Below are positions 21,529 to 33,804 of a DNA stretch of 64,000 nucleotides, in pieces. Every line of letters begins with the position of its first letter. Position 1 is the stretch's first letter. The position numbers and the translations under genes were made by a program. Under the pieces are notes generated by a model. That model was not told the origin of the DNA. It was given only the letters and a program-made list of their open reading frames with translations, and made no database searches. The DNA comes from Silene latifolia (taxonomy: Eukaryota > Streptophyta > Magnoliopsida > Caryophyllales > Caryophyllaceae): the NCBI RefSeq assembly GCF_048544455.1, contig NC_133538.1, forward strand, positions 37,573,469 to 37,637,468, read 5' to 3'.

Positions 21529-23047
21529 TTACGTCCCCGTAACCATACATACCTGATCAAAAAGGAAAGGGTAACGCTCTCTCTTGGCCTCCTCTGCCTC
21601 CCATGTAGCTTCCTCAGTCTCGTGGTTAGACCAAAGGATCTTAAGCAAAACTGTCTCACCACTCCTAGTCTTCATAACCTTCCGGTCAAGAATCTGCTTA
21701 GGTACCTCAAGATATGATAAGGAATCATCTAGCTCTAAGCTCTCTGCCTCTAACACATGTGACGGGTCACTCACATACTTCCGTAGCTGAGATACATGAA
21801 ACACGTTATGCACTCTCTCTAACGCAGCTGGTAAAGCCAGACGATATGCAACCTCTCCAACCCGCTCTAAGATCTCATAAGGCCCGATGAACTTCTGACT
21901 CAGCTTGCCTTTCTTCCCAAATCTCATAACCCCACGCATAGGAGACACTTTCATAAGAACCTTATCCCCAACCTGAAACTCTATATCCCAAATGATGTAG
22001 ATCCGCATAACTCTTTTGCCTATCCCGAGCTCTCATCCGTTCCCTGATCATCTTAATCTGTTCAACCATCTCATGTACCATCTCTGGTCCTAGAACCACT
22101 GCCTCAGCACTGTCGTCCCAACAAATCGGACTCCTACATTTCCTCTCATATAAAGCCTCAAACGGTGCCATGCTAATACTAGTGTGATAGCTGTTGTTGT
22201 AAGAAAACTCTATCAAATCCAACCTCTATTCTCAGCTACCACCAAAGTCCATCACACAAGCTCGTAACATATTCTCAAGAGTCTTGATCGTTCTCTCGAT
22301 CGACCGACTGTCTCGCGGGATGAAATGTCGTACTCATCTTCAAAGTTGTTCCCAAAGATTCCTGCAACTCTTTCCAAAACCTTGAGATAAACCTCGCATT
22401 TCTGTCAGATACTATGTCCTTAGGGACTCCATGTAACTTAAGCACATTCTTACGATAACCATAGCTAATTGTGCTTTAGTCCATGTATCTTTCATTGGCA
22501 CAAAGTGAGCTGACTTGGTTAGTCGATCCACTATTACCCATATCATGTTGTTACCCTGTTGACTCTTTGGCAAACCCACGATAAAATCCATAGAAATGGA
22601 TTCCCACTTCCACTCAGGTACCTCTAGAGACTGAATATTACCTTGTGGTCGTCGCTGTTCCCCTTTAACTCTTTGGCATGTCAAACAACGGGCCACAAAC
22701 TCAGCTGTTTCTTTCTTCATCCCAGGCCACCAAAACGTGTTCTTTAAATCCTTGTACAGCTTATCACCACCTGGATGTACGGAATATGGTGTACAATGTG
22801 CCTCTGTCATGATAGTCTTTTTCAGCTCCTCGTCATTAGGGACACACCACCTACCATCAAACCTCAAACTACCATCTGTATGAATAGAGAATCGAGACAC
22901 TGTCCTTTTCTCTACTCCAGCTCTCCACTCAACCATCTTAGGATCCAACGCCTGTTTACCTCGAATCTCATCATAAAGATCAGGCTGTACTGTCAAATCT
23001 CCCACGGCATCCCCTCTCTGCATCATATGTATCCCAAACTTCCCCAC
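21529..23047 (-). pseudogene. Tekay integrase with chromodomain
   Basis: Fossil C-terminal pol part. It shows HPGGDKLYKDLKNTFWWPGM and CLTCQRVKGEQ (the HHCC zinc-binding part), MDFIVGLPKSQQGNNMIWV (start of the catalytic core), a later core part (DLIEFSYNNSYHTSISMAPFEALY), and near the end a chromodomain-like segment with ILWSNHETEEATWE. Integrase inserts the cDNA; the chromodomain steers chromoviruses to marked chromatin. Confidence 0.88.
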
Positions 23048-23056
23048 CTCATCTCT

Positions 23057-24610
23057 CTACCTCATAAAATATAGAGCTGTACACAAAGAATGCACACTCT
23101 TCCTACTCAAAGCATCTGCAACAACATTGGCTTTCCCTTCATGGTAGATAATATCCATGTCATAATCGCCAATCAGCTCCATCCACCTCCTCTGTCTCAT
23201 GTTCAACTCCTTTTGAGTGAAGATGTACTTGAGACTCTTGGGATCCGAAAACACCTTAAAGGTCGCCCCATAAAGGTAATGTCTCCAAATCTTGAGAGCA
23301 AACACCACTGCACCCAACTCCAGATCATGCGTAGGATAGTTCTCCTCATAAGGCTTCAACTGCCTAGAAGCATAGGCAATCACATTACCGTTCTGCATCA
23401 ACACACATCCCAACCCATTCTTTGAGGCATCTGTATAAACCTCAAAGTTCTCGATCCCTTCAGGCAATGCTAAGATAGGAGTTGTGGTCAAACGCTCATT
23501 TAATGTTTGGAACGCCGTCTCACAACTCTCATCCCAACGAAACCTGTTCTCTTTCCTCATCAAATCTGTCATAGGTCTAGCTATCTTGGAGAAATCTTTC
23601 ACGAACCGTCTGTAGTATCCAGCTAAACCCAAGAAACTCCTGATCTCAGCAACATTTTTTGGTGCTTCCCACTTTGTCACTGCCTCAATCTTTGCCGGAT
23701 CCACAGCTACTCCCTCCTTAGAGATCACATGCCCCATAAAAACAACTTTCTCTAACCAGAACTCACACTTGGGCAGCTTAGCATATAACTCATGCTCCCT
23801 CAAAGTCTGCAACACAATCCTCAGATGCTCCTCATGCTCCTCCTTAGTCTTGGAGTAGACTAAGATGTCATCGACAAACACCACCACAAACTTGTCCAAA
23901 AACTGTCTGAAGATTCTGTTCATCAAATCCATAAACACAGCCGGTGCATTAGATAACCCAAACGGCATCACCACATACTTATAATGGCCATACCTCGATG
24001 TGAAAGCTGTCTTTGGTATGTCCACCTCTCTAATCTTCACCTGATGGTACCCCGACCTCAAATCAATCTTGGAAAAGACTGATGCACCACTCAACTGATC
24101 AAACAGGTCATCTATCCTTGGCAAAGGATACTTGTTCTTCACCGTCACTCGGTTCAGCTCTCTGTAGTCTATGCACAACCTCAAACTCCCATCTTTCTTA
24201 TTCACAAAAAGAACTGGTGCTCCCTACGGTGATACACTAGGTCTAATGTATTCCTTCTCTATCAGATCATCTAGCTGTTTCCTAAGCTCCTCCATCTCTT
24301 TAGGACCCATCCGGTACGGTGCCTTAGAGATTGGCCCCGTCCCCGGTTTCAACTCAACTGTGAAATCTATCTCCCTTTTCGGTGGCAACCCCGGAATCTC
24401 CTCTGGAAAAACATCTGTAAACTCATCCACGACTGGGATCTGATCAACTGTCGGACTCTTTATCCGGTCATCTCTCACATGGCACAAGATCAAAGGGTAT
24501 CCCTTCCTCAGATAAGACTTCAAGGTCACAGCTGCAATCAACTTAACTTTGGGTTTGACCACAAACCCACAATAAGACACACTAACACCCTTAGGACCTC
24601 TCAAAGACAC
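23057..24610 (-). pseudogene. Tekay reverse transcriptase and RNase H
   Basis: Shows the RT core with [51 protein letters not shown] and the catalytic [10 protein letters not shown], then [21 protein letters not shown] and the RNase H start [18 protein letters not shown], ending [10 protein letters not shown]. It copied the element's RNA into DNA. One of the better preserved domains in the window. Confidence 0.9.
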
Positions 24611-24616
24611 TTTCTT

Positions 24617-26061
24617 TTAATCACAGTCTATCCTAGCTTTATACTTTCCCAACCAATCCATCCCGACTATCATCTCAAAACCGTCAAAAGGAAACTCGAG
24701 CAAGTCTACAGGTAGATCAACTTGCCCAACTATCATAGACACATCTCTATACAACCTCCCACATGATACAGACTCACCCGAAGGTATAAAAACTTTCTCA
24801 CTTACAGACTCATATACCCTCAAACCCAACCGTTTAACATGACTCGAAGATACAAACGACTGAGACGCCCCCGAATCAAACAAAACAAAGGTATGAATAC
24901 CGTTAACAAGAAAATTACCAGTGATAACATGTGCATCATCCTCAGCTGCTTTCTTGTCGATCATGAACGACTTTCCATCGGTCTTCTCCACCTCCCGACA
25001 AGATCTTGGTGATGTGGTCGGCTTAGCACCACCACCGACGATTGTTGTTGTTGTTCGTAGCTGGTTTCTGATAAGAATTACCGCCATTGCGGTTACCTCC
25101 ACCCTAATAGCTCGACTTCCCGGTTAGACCATGACCCGACGGTCTATTGCTCGCATAACTCGTGCGGGTCCCTGAGAATAGCTCCCCCGAGCCGATCCCT
25201 GAAAAGCTCCAGGCATACTCGTGCACTTATGTCTCTTGTGGCCTACACCGCCACAGCCATAGCAGGTCATCCCCCAACTACCACTACTACTCATACGGCC
25301 ACGCCCAAAGGAAGCCCCAGCACTGAACCCTGACACAGAAGAAAACCATTTAGTTTGATTGTGATTGCCTTTCTTGTGACTAGATTGGCCACCACCCTCT
25401 CAGCTCTTCCAGCCCTCTCATAAGCTTCCTTAACATCAGTAAGGACTCCCACGGGTAGCTTATCCATGATCTTAGGGGTCAACACCCTCTCAAACCTCAG
25501 CGCCAGGTTCTCCTCACTCAAACCCATATCCTCAGCATACCTAGACTTCTCATTAAACTGCTTGTAGTATTCAGCCATAGACATATCAGATGTTATCTTA
25601 AACCAATAAAACTCCTCTCTCAGCTTACTCCTCACATGTTCCGGTATAAACTCTTTCCTCATAGCCCTCTGAAACTCTTCCCAAGGTATAGCAGGTAAGC
25701 CCTGGTTCGCATACATCTCCCTAGCACTCACCTTCACCTTATCCCACCACTCGCCAGCTGCTTCCCTCAGGTAGAACGCAGCTTGTTCTACTCTCATCTC
25801 ATCAGGACAGTGAACCAGGTCTAGTATGTTCTCCATCTCACGATGCCATTTGTCAAGAAGGTTAGGCTCCCCGGTCCCCTTGTACTCTTTTGGGTTAAAC
25901 CTCGCTTTATAAAGGCTGATCTTGGAGGGATCAACCTCCTTATACTTTCCCACTTTCTTTAAGGCCTCCGTAAGAGCATCCTGATGCTCCAACATCTTAA
26001 CGATATCATCTATGTTCATGGTCTCAGCTCTCGCATACAAAGCGTTTCTCTTGGGCGGCAT
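24617..26061 (-). pseudogene. Tekay gag, CCHC knuckle and protease
   Basis: Gag with the usual retrotransposon core (KWHREMENILDLVHCPDEM, EWWDKV, FKITSDMSMAEYYKQF) at about 25390-26061, a zinc knuckle CYGCGGVGHKRHKC near 25200-25260, and the aspartic protease motif FVLFDSGASQSFVSS near 24850-24900. Gag packages the RNA and the protease cuts the polyprotein. Confidence 0.88.
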
Positions 26062-26140
26062 CTTGAAACTATATAAGAAAGGGTAGATATAAACATACGC
26101 ACTAAAACCTCAAAACACGATAGCAGACTGCCCAGAACAC

Positions 26141-26444
26141 ACTCGATCGAGTGCCTAAACCTACTCGATCGAGTAGAGGCTACTCGATCGAGTGCCCACC
26201 ATACTCGATCGAGTGCCTCGACATCAGACCCCAAACAGACCTTCTGATCTCTATCATACTCGACCGAGTAGCACAGCTACTCGATCAAGTGACCCCCTAC
26301 TCGATCGAGTGCCCTATGTACTCGATCGAGTGCCCAAAAACACGATTCTGGTTGTAAAAATGCCAAATACCTACTCGATCGAGTCAGACCCACTCGACCG
26401 AGTACCTCACCTACTCGATCGAGTACCCACTTACTTGATCGAGT
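26141..26444. repeat. Three palindrome quartets in Tekay leader (12 copies)
   Basis: Twelve ACTCGATCGAGT-type 12-mers in three groups of four: 26141/26163/26182/26203, 26258/26279/26299/26320 and 26373/26392/26413/26433. Within groups the spacing is 19-22 bp; groups start about 116 bp apart. They lie between the 5' LTR and gag, upstream of the first gag codons. Confidence 0.9.
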
Positions 26445-26935
26445 CATGCTGATTCGTATATACTACCCGGATGTTATCTCACATATCCGAACATACTCTA
26501 TGCAACTTTATAAACTCAACTTTATAATATAGTTAAGATGCAATTCTACCAAGCTTTTCATATGATCAACAAAACAACTATATCATATTATCAAACGCCA
26601 CATAGTAAACATCCAACATGCTTCTTGTTCAAACAACAGTTTTATATACTTCACCAACCTTTCATTCACAATCTCAACCTTCTACTCCAAACATCCAACA
26701 ATTACAACATACCTCATCACATCCACATACAAGCTAACAAGGATCACATATGACCTTGACATATACCCTCCATGTGACCGGTTCAAAATTGTAGGGCGAG
26801 TTCGCGACTTTAGGACGTCTCCCAAGCCTTTGCATTAGCTCCTATAACCTTTACCCCAGGTTCATTTTAATTGACTCCCTATGTTCATTAGATTCATGGG
26901 TTACAGGTTTCAGGATCGTCGCTCTGATACCATTT

Positions 26936-28306
26936 TGTAACACCCCCATACTCCAAGTGCCTTACCAGGACCACTCAGGTATAAGGATGCTACCATCTCG
27001 GTTACCCGAGGCAATGATAATCATCAGAAAATAACGAAATAGCATTTAAATAGTATAACTTTAGTGAAAGGTTATAATTCAAAGGCAAAACCAAAATACG
27101 AATACAAGTTCTCAAAACCAACTGTTTAACCAACTAAATGAAATGTTTATTAAACTACTAAAGCTACAGCGGAAGACTTCTACCATCAGACGGTGGCACA
27201 TCCCAGCTATCCCAGTAACTCGACTCATACCTGCTTAATAACTGCTCACCATCCTCGAATGGATCACCACAGTTTTTAAAACATTAAATGGGGTCAGTAC
27301 TAATCACACAATTTATATACTCAACAACACAGTAAACAAACAGCTCAACAATCATACACACACAATCACACCCACTCCAATCAATCTCCGTCACCGACTG
27401 TCCACTGGACCAGCCCTGCCAATGGGGGACCGCAGCCGTACCCACCAAATCCCCGCTCATCATACCGAGCGATAACCCTGTCCCATTAATGTGCATATCC
27501 CCTCCCGTGGCGGGTTCCACGGAGGACAAAACTAGGGCGTGAAGCCACTCCCGCAAGTGACTCCACTCAGCCGAGAACGTATCTCGAGAACCAGAGACAA
27601 ACAATCACAACCATTAAGCAGCAATCAAAACCAACAACCGTCACAATACGAATACGATAATATTCAACAATCACGCAACACCAACAATGCATTATGGGAC
27701 TAATACTGAGTAGGGAAACCCTACCTGGAAAGCAACACAATCAGACGGTCTCACAGCTGATATCAAAAGGCTTCCTCTACGAATCCTCCTCCTAACATAC
27801 AAACATATAATCACTACCAATCACGAAATACAACAACAACCCCCAAATCCCAAATTAGGGTTTAACCAACTTTAACGAAATACTATAAAAACGGTACGTA
27901 AATCTTACCCTCGACGCAAGGATCACAAAGGTATAAAGAAAGGTAAAATCCGACCTTCCAAGCTCCGGGATTTGTCAACAATGCGATTGATGCGAAGAAC
28001 GTAGTTTGTTTCCTGTTTTTGAAAGCAATTAGGTTGTAAAAGTGTTTAAAGAAAAGTGACGGAAGTAATTATATACTTAATCGCATTATTAACAAAACCC
28101 GACAAATCATCACCCCGTACACCGGCTACTCGATCGAGTAGCTGAGGTACTCGATCGAGTGCCCCCTTACTCGATCGAGTATCAACGTTACTCGATCGAG
28201 TACCCAACAGGTCAGAAACTATTTTTAAAACGCAACACACCCTTACTCGACAGAGTAAGGCCTACTCGATAGAGTACCTAGAGACTCATAAAACCGTAGT
28301 ATTACA
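26936..28306 (-). repeat. 5' LTR of Tekay element
   Basis: 1371 bp, the partner of 19918-21284. Palindrome quartet at 28128, 28149, 28169 and 28190, and a degenerate pair near 28246-28275. Followed by the target duplication tgggt at 28307-28311. Confidence 0.92.
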
Positions 28307-29837
28307 TGGGTGACCTCGCCCTACTCTATGCTTTCAGGCCCTTTGTTGCCGGGCTTATCACCTTGAGGTTCTGCGATCGCAGCATCCTGGCGTAATCCTA
28401 CCTCCCAAAGTGAGGGATGAAGGCTGGAATACGAAATTCATCTTCGTTAAGATTGACTCTCTTACCCCCACCCACGAGTACTTATTTGATAAGTGGGGGG
28501 CCTCTAAAGGTAATTTTAATTTTTGGGTGTCTGTTATTTTTCTTTTATCTTAATGTTCTTACTGGTGTACTGCTGCAGGTTTGAAGCAGCCAGTTCCCTC
28601 GAGAGATCATAGCGTGATTAGCCGTTTATTTGCCCTTCCTGTTGCAACTCGCTCTTACCCTGGTGTGCCTTCTTCCCCTATTGGTGCATCTGCCTCCGAA
28701 CCTCTTGACATTGGTAAAGGAGAGCAAGAGGAGGAGGAAGAAGAGAGAGAAGAAGAGAAGGAAGGGGAGGAAATGGAAGAAGAAGAAGATGAAGTTGGTA
28801 CCTTCACCAGTCAGCAAGAACCCCCAGCTGCCGAATTCCAGATGTCGTCTGGTAAGGCTTCGTTTTTTATAGGTTCTCGTTCTTGCTATATGGTCATTTG
28901 TGTTTGTGTTCTAACTGTGTTCCTGTATTAGGGAATACTCCTGTTTCCTCTCTCTCCCTGCTGGATAGAAATAGAAAGAAAGTTGCTTCTGCCTCCTCCG
29001 GTCCTTCTCCCAGGAAGAGGCCATCGCTCCCTGTTGAAAAGGAGCCGGTTAACACGCCTGACCCTGTTGAGGTTGCTCCCCTGGCCTTATATAGAACAAC
29101 TCCTGCTCCCTGCGCTTTCCATTCTCTGGGAAATACCCCTCTTCCTGCAGTACTAGATGAAGCTCCTGGACGTGCCCTGCAAGTACCTTTTTTAATTTCC
29201 TTTATGTTTCACTGGTCTATTTTGTTCGTGCTGCTGACTGTTCCTCTTGCAGGTTTTGCAGGACGGCCTGTTCCTGCGCAGGGAGGTTGCCAGATTAATG
29301 GGGGAGGTGAACAACCTCAACGTCAACCTGGGGAAGGTGGAGGTAGATCTGGCGCTGGCTAGGAGGGAGAAGGTGGCGACCTAAAAGAAGCTGGTTGAGG
29401 AGATGGCAGTTGTCCAAAAGCAGCTGGAAGCTGAGAGGAGTGTGGCATAAGGGCGTATGGAAGAGGCTCACAAGGAGGTGGTGATGTTAAAGCATCTGGT
29501 CTTGGACTCTACATTGGTTTCCGCCTGGGAAACAAAGATCAAATGCATCAAGCTGTTTGAGGCGGGTGAACACTCCAACTGGGATCTTGCTGAGGAGGAA
29601 CGGTTGTTTAATGTTGCATATCCAGCCAAGCCGGACTTCAGCCTCATCAACGACTTGCTGGGTGGTGATGAAGTAGAGACCAGTACTAGGATTGAACAAC
29701 CAGCTGTCGTGTCGGTCGAGGAGGTTAGGGAGGATGCCCTTGTTGTCCAGGGAGGGGAAGGTCCATCTGGGGGAGAGGATATTGTGGAGCCCAACGACCA
29801 TGTAGATGCTCCTGCTGATGTGACCCCGAATTGTTGA
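28307..29837 (+). pseudogene. Antisense gene of Tat element (gypsy-type transposon ORF), spliced-looking
   Basis: Plus-strand gene opposite to the pol of its Tat host, between integrase and 3' LTR. It shows the motif KVRDEGWNTKFIFVKIDSL, a glutamate-rich stretch (28720-28795), a proline/serine-rich part, and near 29460-29837 a coiled-coil-like helix followed by an acidic tail ending DVTPNC. Three GT...AG intervals look like introns (about 28510-28579, 28853-28931 and 29180-29252). Antisense genes of this kind, annotated as putative gypsy-type transposon proteins, are known from Grande and Retand elements; their role is unknown. The gene is split by the Tekay insertion; I do not judge it functional. 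Confidence 0.6.
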
Positions 29838-30879
29838 TGTTTTGTTGGGCACCCTGTATGGTGGCCCATTGTAATCCAACTCTTTGGTGCCTGATAGTTT
29901 TGGGCACCTTTTAATACTTTTCTTTTTGCCTCGTAGGAGGAGGAAAAATACTTTGCTTTTCAAGTTCCCCCTAATGAGGGGTGTTTATGAATTTTCGTTT
30001 TGTTCCTTCTGTTGTTTTGCTAGAAATTCTTTTGTTCTTTCTGTTTGTGTGATGGCTTCGTACTTGTTGAGGTGTCTGTGGTGGTTCAGGGAGCTTTCTG
30101 TCCATCAGGATGCTCGAATCCCTCTGTTTCGACCACGCGCACATTGGATACTTCCTGTAGGAGGAACACTTCGCTAGTTCCTGTTCATCAGTTAGCCTAA
30201 TAGGACATTGCCTTAGTATTCAACTTACCATATCCACATTCAATCCAAAAACATTGGTAAACCTAAAAATAGAAGCAATTTCATAAATCCAAAATAGTTT
30301 AAGGAGCACAAAGTGTGTTCTCCCAGAGTTTTACAACAACTTAAAAGAAATAGAGTTTCATTTTAGCCTTTTGAAATACTAAGTACGTTGCTTCCACATT
30401 TTTCTCCTTGTGACACCTGTGAGGTTGACACCAAGGGAAAATAAGAAAAAGGGTTTTGACTCAAAGGATTTGAAAGATACTTTATAAGTTGTCATTTCCT
30501 TAGTAGTACCTGCTGAATTCAGGAGACTTAGCACGTGCGTATTCAACGAAAGACCTTGCCTGGTGACTTAGTTGTTCCTACTGTCAAAAGAGATATTACT
30601 GTTAGACCAATGCAGGTGGTACAGTCAGGCGGTACGAAACAAAATGATTAGTTCTTTTCGCATGTACTTCATGAGAGAGTGAGTTGTGGCTCCAACAAGT
30701 GGGTTATGGGGTTGTTCCCCTTCAAGCGATAGCTGCTTAATCAAAGATACTTTTAGCAAGTTAGTTCATGTTCTAAGGTTTCTGGAGTACTGAATGCTAG
30801 GATTCAAGGGTCTTGGGATGTACCTGTTGAAGGTGGAACTCCTGGGTCATGCACCTGGAACCTCAGACATAATACTTTT
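29838..30879. other. Spacer between antisense gene and integrase of Tat element
   Basis: Non-coding stretch following the stop of the antisense gene, with an AATA-rich part near 29905. No gene recognised. Pol of the Tat element ends from the other side near 30880. Confidence 0.5.
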
Positions 30880-32070
30880 TAAGGCGAATGATGTTCCAGG
30901 GTCTAGGGACAGCTTTCCCATCCATGGTCTCCAACTTGTATGCCCCATTAACCACGATGCCTTCTATGCGGTAGGGACCTTCCCAGTCATAGACGAATTA
31001 ACCTGCACTCTGATTCTTGGTGTTTGGCAATACCTTCCTGAGTACCAGGTCCCCTACCTGCAGCGTTCTCAGCCTTACGTTTTTGTTGTAACCTCTGGCG
31101 CAGTAGTCTTCTGTTCTGTTGGATATGAATTGTGACCCGTTGTCACATAGGATTTCTGAAGGGATGCCAAATCTAGTTACTATGTTCCTCTTGATGAAAG
31201 ATATCACATGCTTCTCCAGGATCTGAGCGAAAGCTTCTGCCTCTATCCATTCAGAGAAGTATTCTGTCATTGCCAGTATATACGTCCTGTTTCCAGAAGC
31301 ACGGGGTAATGGTCCCATAATGTCCATACTCCATTTCATAAAAGGCCAAGGCGAGATGATAGGATGCATATGTTCTGCTGGCTGGTGGCTGACAGGGGTG
31401 TGCCTTTGGCATTCTTCATATTTCTTGACGTAATCTATGGCGTCCTTCCTCATGGTAGGCCAGAAGTAACCCTGCCTTAGTGTCTTGTTGGACATGCTCC
31501 TACCCCCTGTGTGATTTCCACAATCACCACTGTGGATGTCACACATCACTGCCTGTGCCTCATGTATGCTCAAGCACCTCAGATAGGGTCCTGCCATGGA
31601 CTTCCTAAATAGGATACCATCAATGAGTACGAATCTGGAGGATTTCATTTTGAAGCTCCTGGTGTCTTTCTGGTCAGGTGGTAATTCCTCATCACGTAGC
31701 CAACTAATGTAAGGCTTGTGCCAATCATCAGTTTCTTCCTGGGGTGTGGCAGTACACAGTATCCCTGCTTCGTATGTCCACTGGGTGGTTGCAGCCTTAC
31801 TGGCGTTCTGTTGTTCATTCTGGCATATGTCAGGTTTCATGACATGTATGAATGGTATAGAACCCACTGCCCCTAGAGTGAAGGCTGCTCCCAGGGTGGC
31901 GAGAGCATCTGCTTCAACATTCTGGTCCCTTGGTATCTGCTGGATGTGGAAGGAGGCAAAGCGGAGTTTGAGCTCGTTCTCCACTTCCAAGTAGGCTACC
32001 ATTTTAGGATCCCTGGTCGTGTATACGTTATTCACGTGGTTGACAATCAGTTGGGAGTCACTATACACCT
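30880..32070 (-). pseudogene. Tat integrase and second RNase H
   Basis: On the minus strand: the second half of an extra RNase H (SDSQLIVNHVNNVYTTRD, PRDQNVEADALATLGA), then the integrase zinc-binding part (HSGDCGNHTGGRSM, CQRHTP), catalytic core (WSMDIMGPLPRASGNRTYILA, DNGSQFISN) and the C-terminal part (VGDLVLRKVLPNT). A second, plant-type RNase H after the first is diagnostic of the Tat lineage. Confidence 0.87.
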
Positions 32071-32083
32071 TGATGTGGTTGAT

Positions 32084-33637
32084 TTACATTTCTAAGGCTA
32101 ATTGGAGTCCTAAGATTAGGGCCTCGTATTCAGCCTCGTTATTCGTTGCTTTGAACTCGCACCGTACTGCCTGTATTATCTGTTCCCCCTTAGGTAATTT
32201 CAGGACCAGCCCTACCCCTACTCCCTTCGTGTTGGATGCCCCATCAACATGTAATTCCCATACCTGCTCCCCTTTAGCCTCACTTAGGGTCAAGATTTCA
32301 CTGCCGGCTTGTTCTTGAAGGGTGGGACTAAAGTCTGACACAAAGTCAGCTAGGGCTTGGGACTTTATGGCTGTTCGGGGTTCAAATTTCAGGTCGTACC
32401 CACTTAGGTGGACATACCACTTAACCATTCTCCCTGACAGTTTGGGTTTCCTCATTATGGTTCTCAGGGGGTAGTTGGTCACGACTGAAATTGTATGTGA
32501 CTCAAAATAGGGACCCAATTTGTACGAAGCAGTAACAAGTGCTAAAACGAGTTTTTATAGAGATGTGTACCTGGTCTCCGCAGGTAACAGAGACTTGCTT
32601 ATATCGTATACTGGTTTCTGCATACCTTCGTGCTCTCGTACCAGTACAGCGCTTATTGCCACCTCTGTAACTGACAGATACAAGTACAGTGGAGGGGGGG
32701 TGCTGAGGTATTTCTTGAGCACCCCAAACGCCTTTTCATGCTCTTGCGTCCATTCAAACTTCCGGCTCTTCCTCAGGATGTCATAGAACAATCGGCACCT
32801 GTCTGAGAACCTTGATATGAACCGGTTTAGGGCTGCTACCCGTCCTGTGAGCCTATGTACGTCCTTTGGCTTCTGAGGAGATTCTAACTGGAGTACTGCT
32901 TTGATTTGCTCCGTGTTGGCTTCTATCCCACTTTGCGTCACCAAGTACCCCAGGAATTTCCCCGAGGAGACTCCAAAAGTGCATTTCAGGGGATTCAGCT
33001 TCATATGGTATTTTCTGATGATCAAGAAGGTATTTTCCAGGTGGGACATGTGTTGTTCTGCCTTCTCGGATTTGACTACCATATCATCAATGTAGACTTC
33101 CATTGTTCTCCCTATCTCCTCCTTGAACATTCTGTTCACCAGGCGCTGATAGGTGGAACCGACGTTCTTGAGGCCAAAGGGCATCACATTGTAGCAGTAC
33201 AAGTCTCTGTCAGATGTGAAGGCTGTTTTCTCCTGATCCTTAGGGTCCATTTTTATCTGGTTGTACCCGCTCCAGGCGTCAAGAAAGGTAAGTAGCTCAT
33301 GCCCTGCTATTGCGTCTACCATGGAATCAATGTGCGGCAGGAGGAATGGGTCTTTTGGGCAAGATTTATTAAGATCTGTGAAATCAACACATACTCTCCG
33401 GTTGTTGTTCTTCTTGGGTACAACCACAACATTTGAGAGCCATTCTGGGTAGTTAACTTCCCTGATCTTGCCTGCTGCCAGGAGGTTGTCTACCTCCTGG
33501 TTTATCACCTCGTTCCTTTCAGGAGCAAATTTCCGCCTTTTCTGCTGGACTGGAGGAAATCTGGGGTCTACATTTAACCGGTGTGTAATTACACTTGGAT
33601 CTATGCCAATCATGTCGCTATGGACCAGGCGAAACAA
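32084..33637 (-). pseudogene. Tat reverse transcriptase and RNase H domains
   Basis: RT core with KKNNNRRVCVDFTDLNKSCP, LPHIDSMVDAIAGHELL, FLDAWSGYNQIKM, VMPFGLKNVGSTYQRLVN and the catalytic YIDDMVVKS, followed by GRVAALNRFISRFSDR and the first RNase H, then the start of the second one (WELHVDGASNTKGVGVGLVL, NNEAEYEALILGL). Confidence 0.88.
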
Positions 33638-33804
33638 TCCATGTTAGTACGTAGAAATTAAATTATCTGCTCACAGATGTTACCTGCACAATCAGCTCCC
33701 ACCAGAACTGTTCTTGCTGAAAACTGTGGGTCCAGGATTACTTTGTCGAGTTCCTCCTGGGGAGGTGCGTTATACTCCCTCTGGACGCACAGTTTCTGTA
33801 ATTG

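Larger units (their letters stand above)
19918..28306 (-). mobile_element. Tekay-type chromovirus (Ty3/Gypsy), third layer
   Basis: 8389-bp element with both LTRs (19918-21284 and 26936-28306) and a 5-bp duplication tgggt on each side (19913-19917, 28307-28311). Minus-strand parts: Met-tRNA primer site TGGTATCAGAGC (26921-26932), a leader with twelve 12-bp palindromes, gag with CCHC knuckle, protease (DSGASQSFVSS), RT and RNase H, integrase, and a C-terminal chromodomain-like segment (LKILWSNHETEEATWE), then a purine tract AAGGAGGGAAGAC before the 3' LTR. LTR length and chromodomain fit Tekay/Del. The LTRs differ by roughly 3 percent by eye, so it is younger than its Tat host. Broken in about five or six places. 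Confidence 0.92.

Noticed and set aside
21106-28201. Regular short repeats with spacers that look like a small CRISPR array
   Set aside because: The context is a plant LTR retrotransposon, copies are only four per group, spacers are about 8 bp, and the repeats are perfect palindromes of 12 bp. None of this fits a CRISPR array.
28581-28931. Glutamate-rich frame as an independent host gene
   Set aside because: It lies between GT-AG borders of the antisense gene of the Tat element and has the layout known for that lineage; the acidic stretch is a GAA/GAG-rich low-complexity run.
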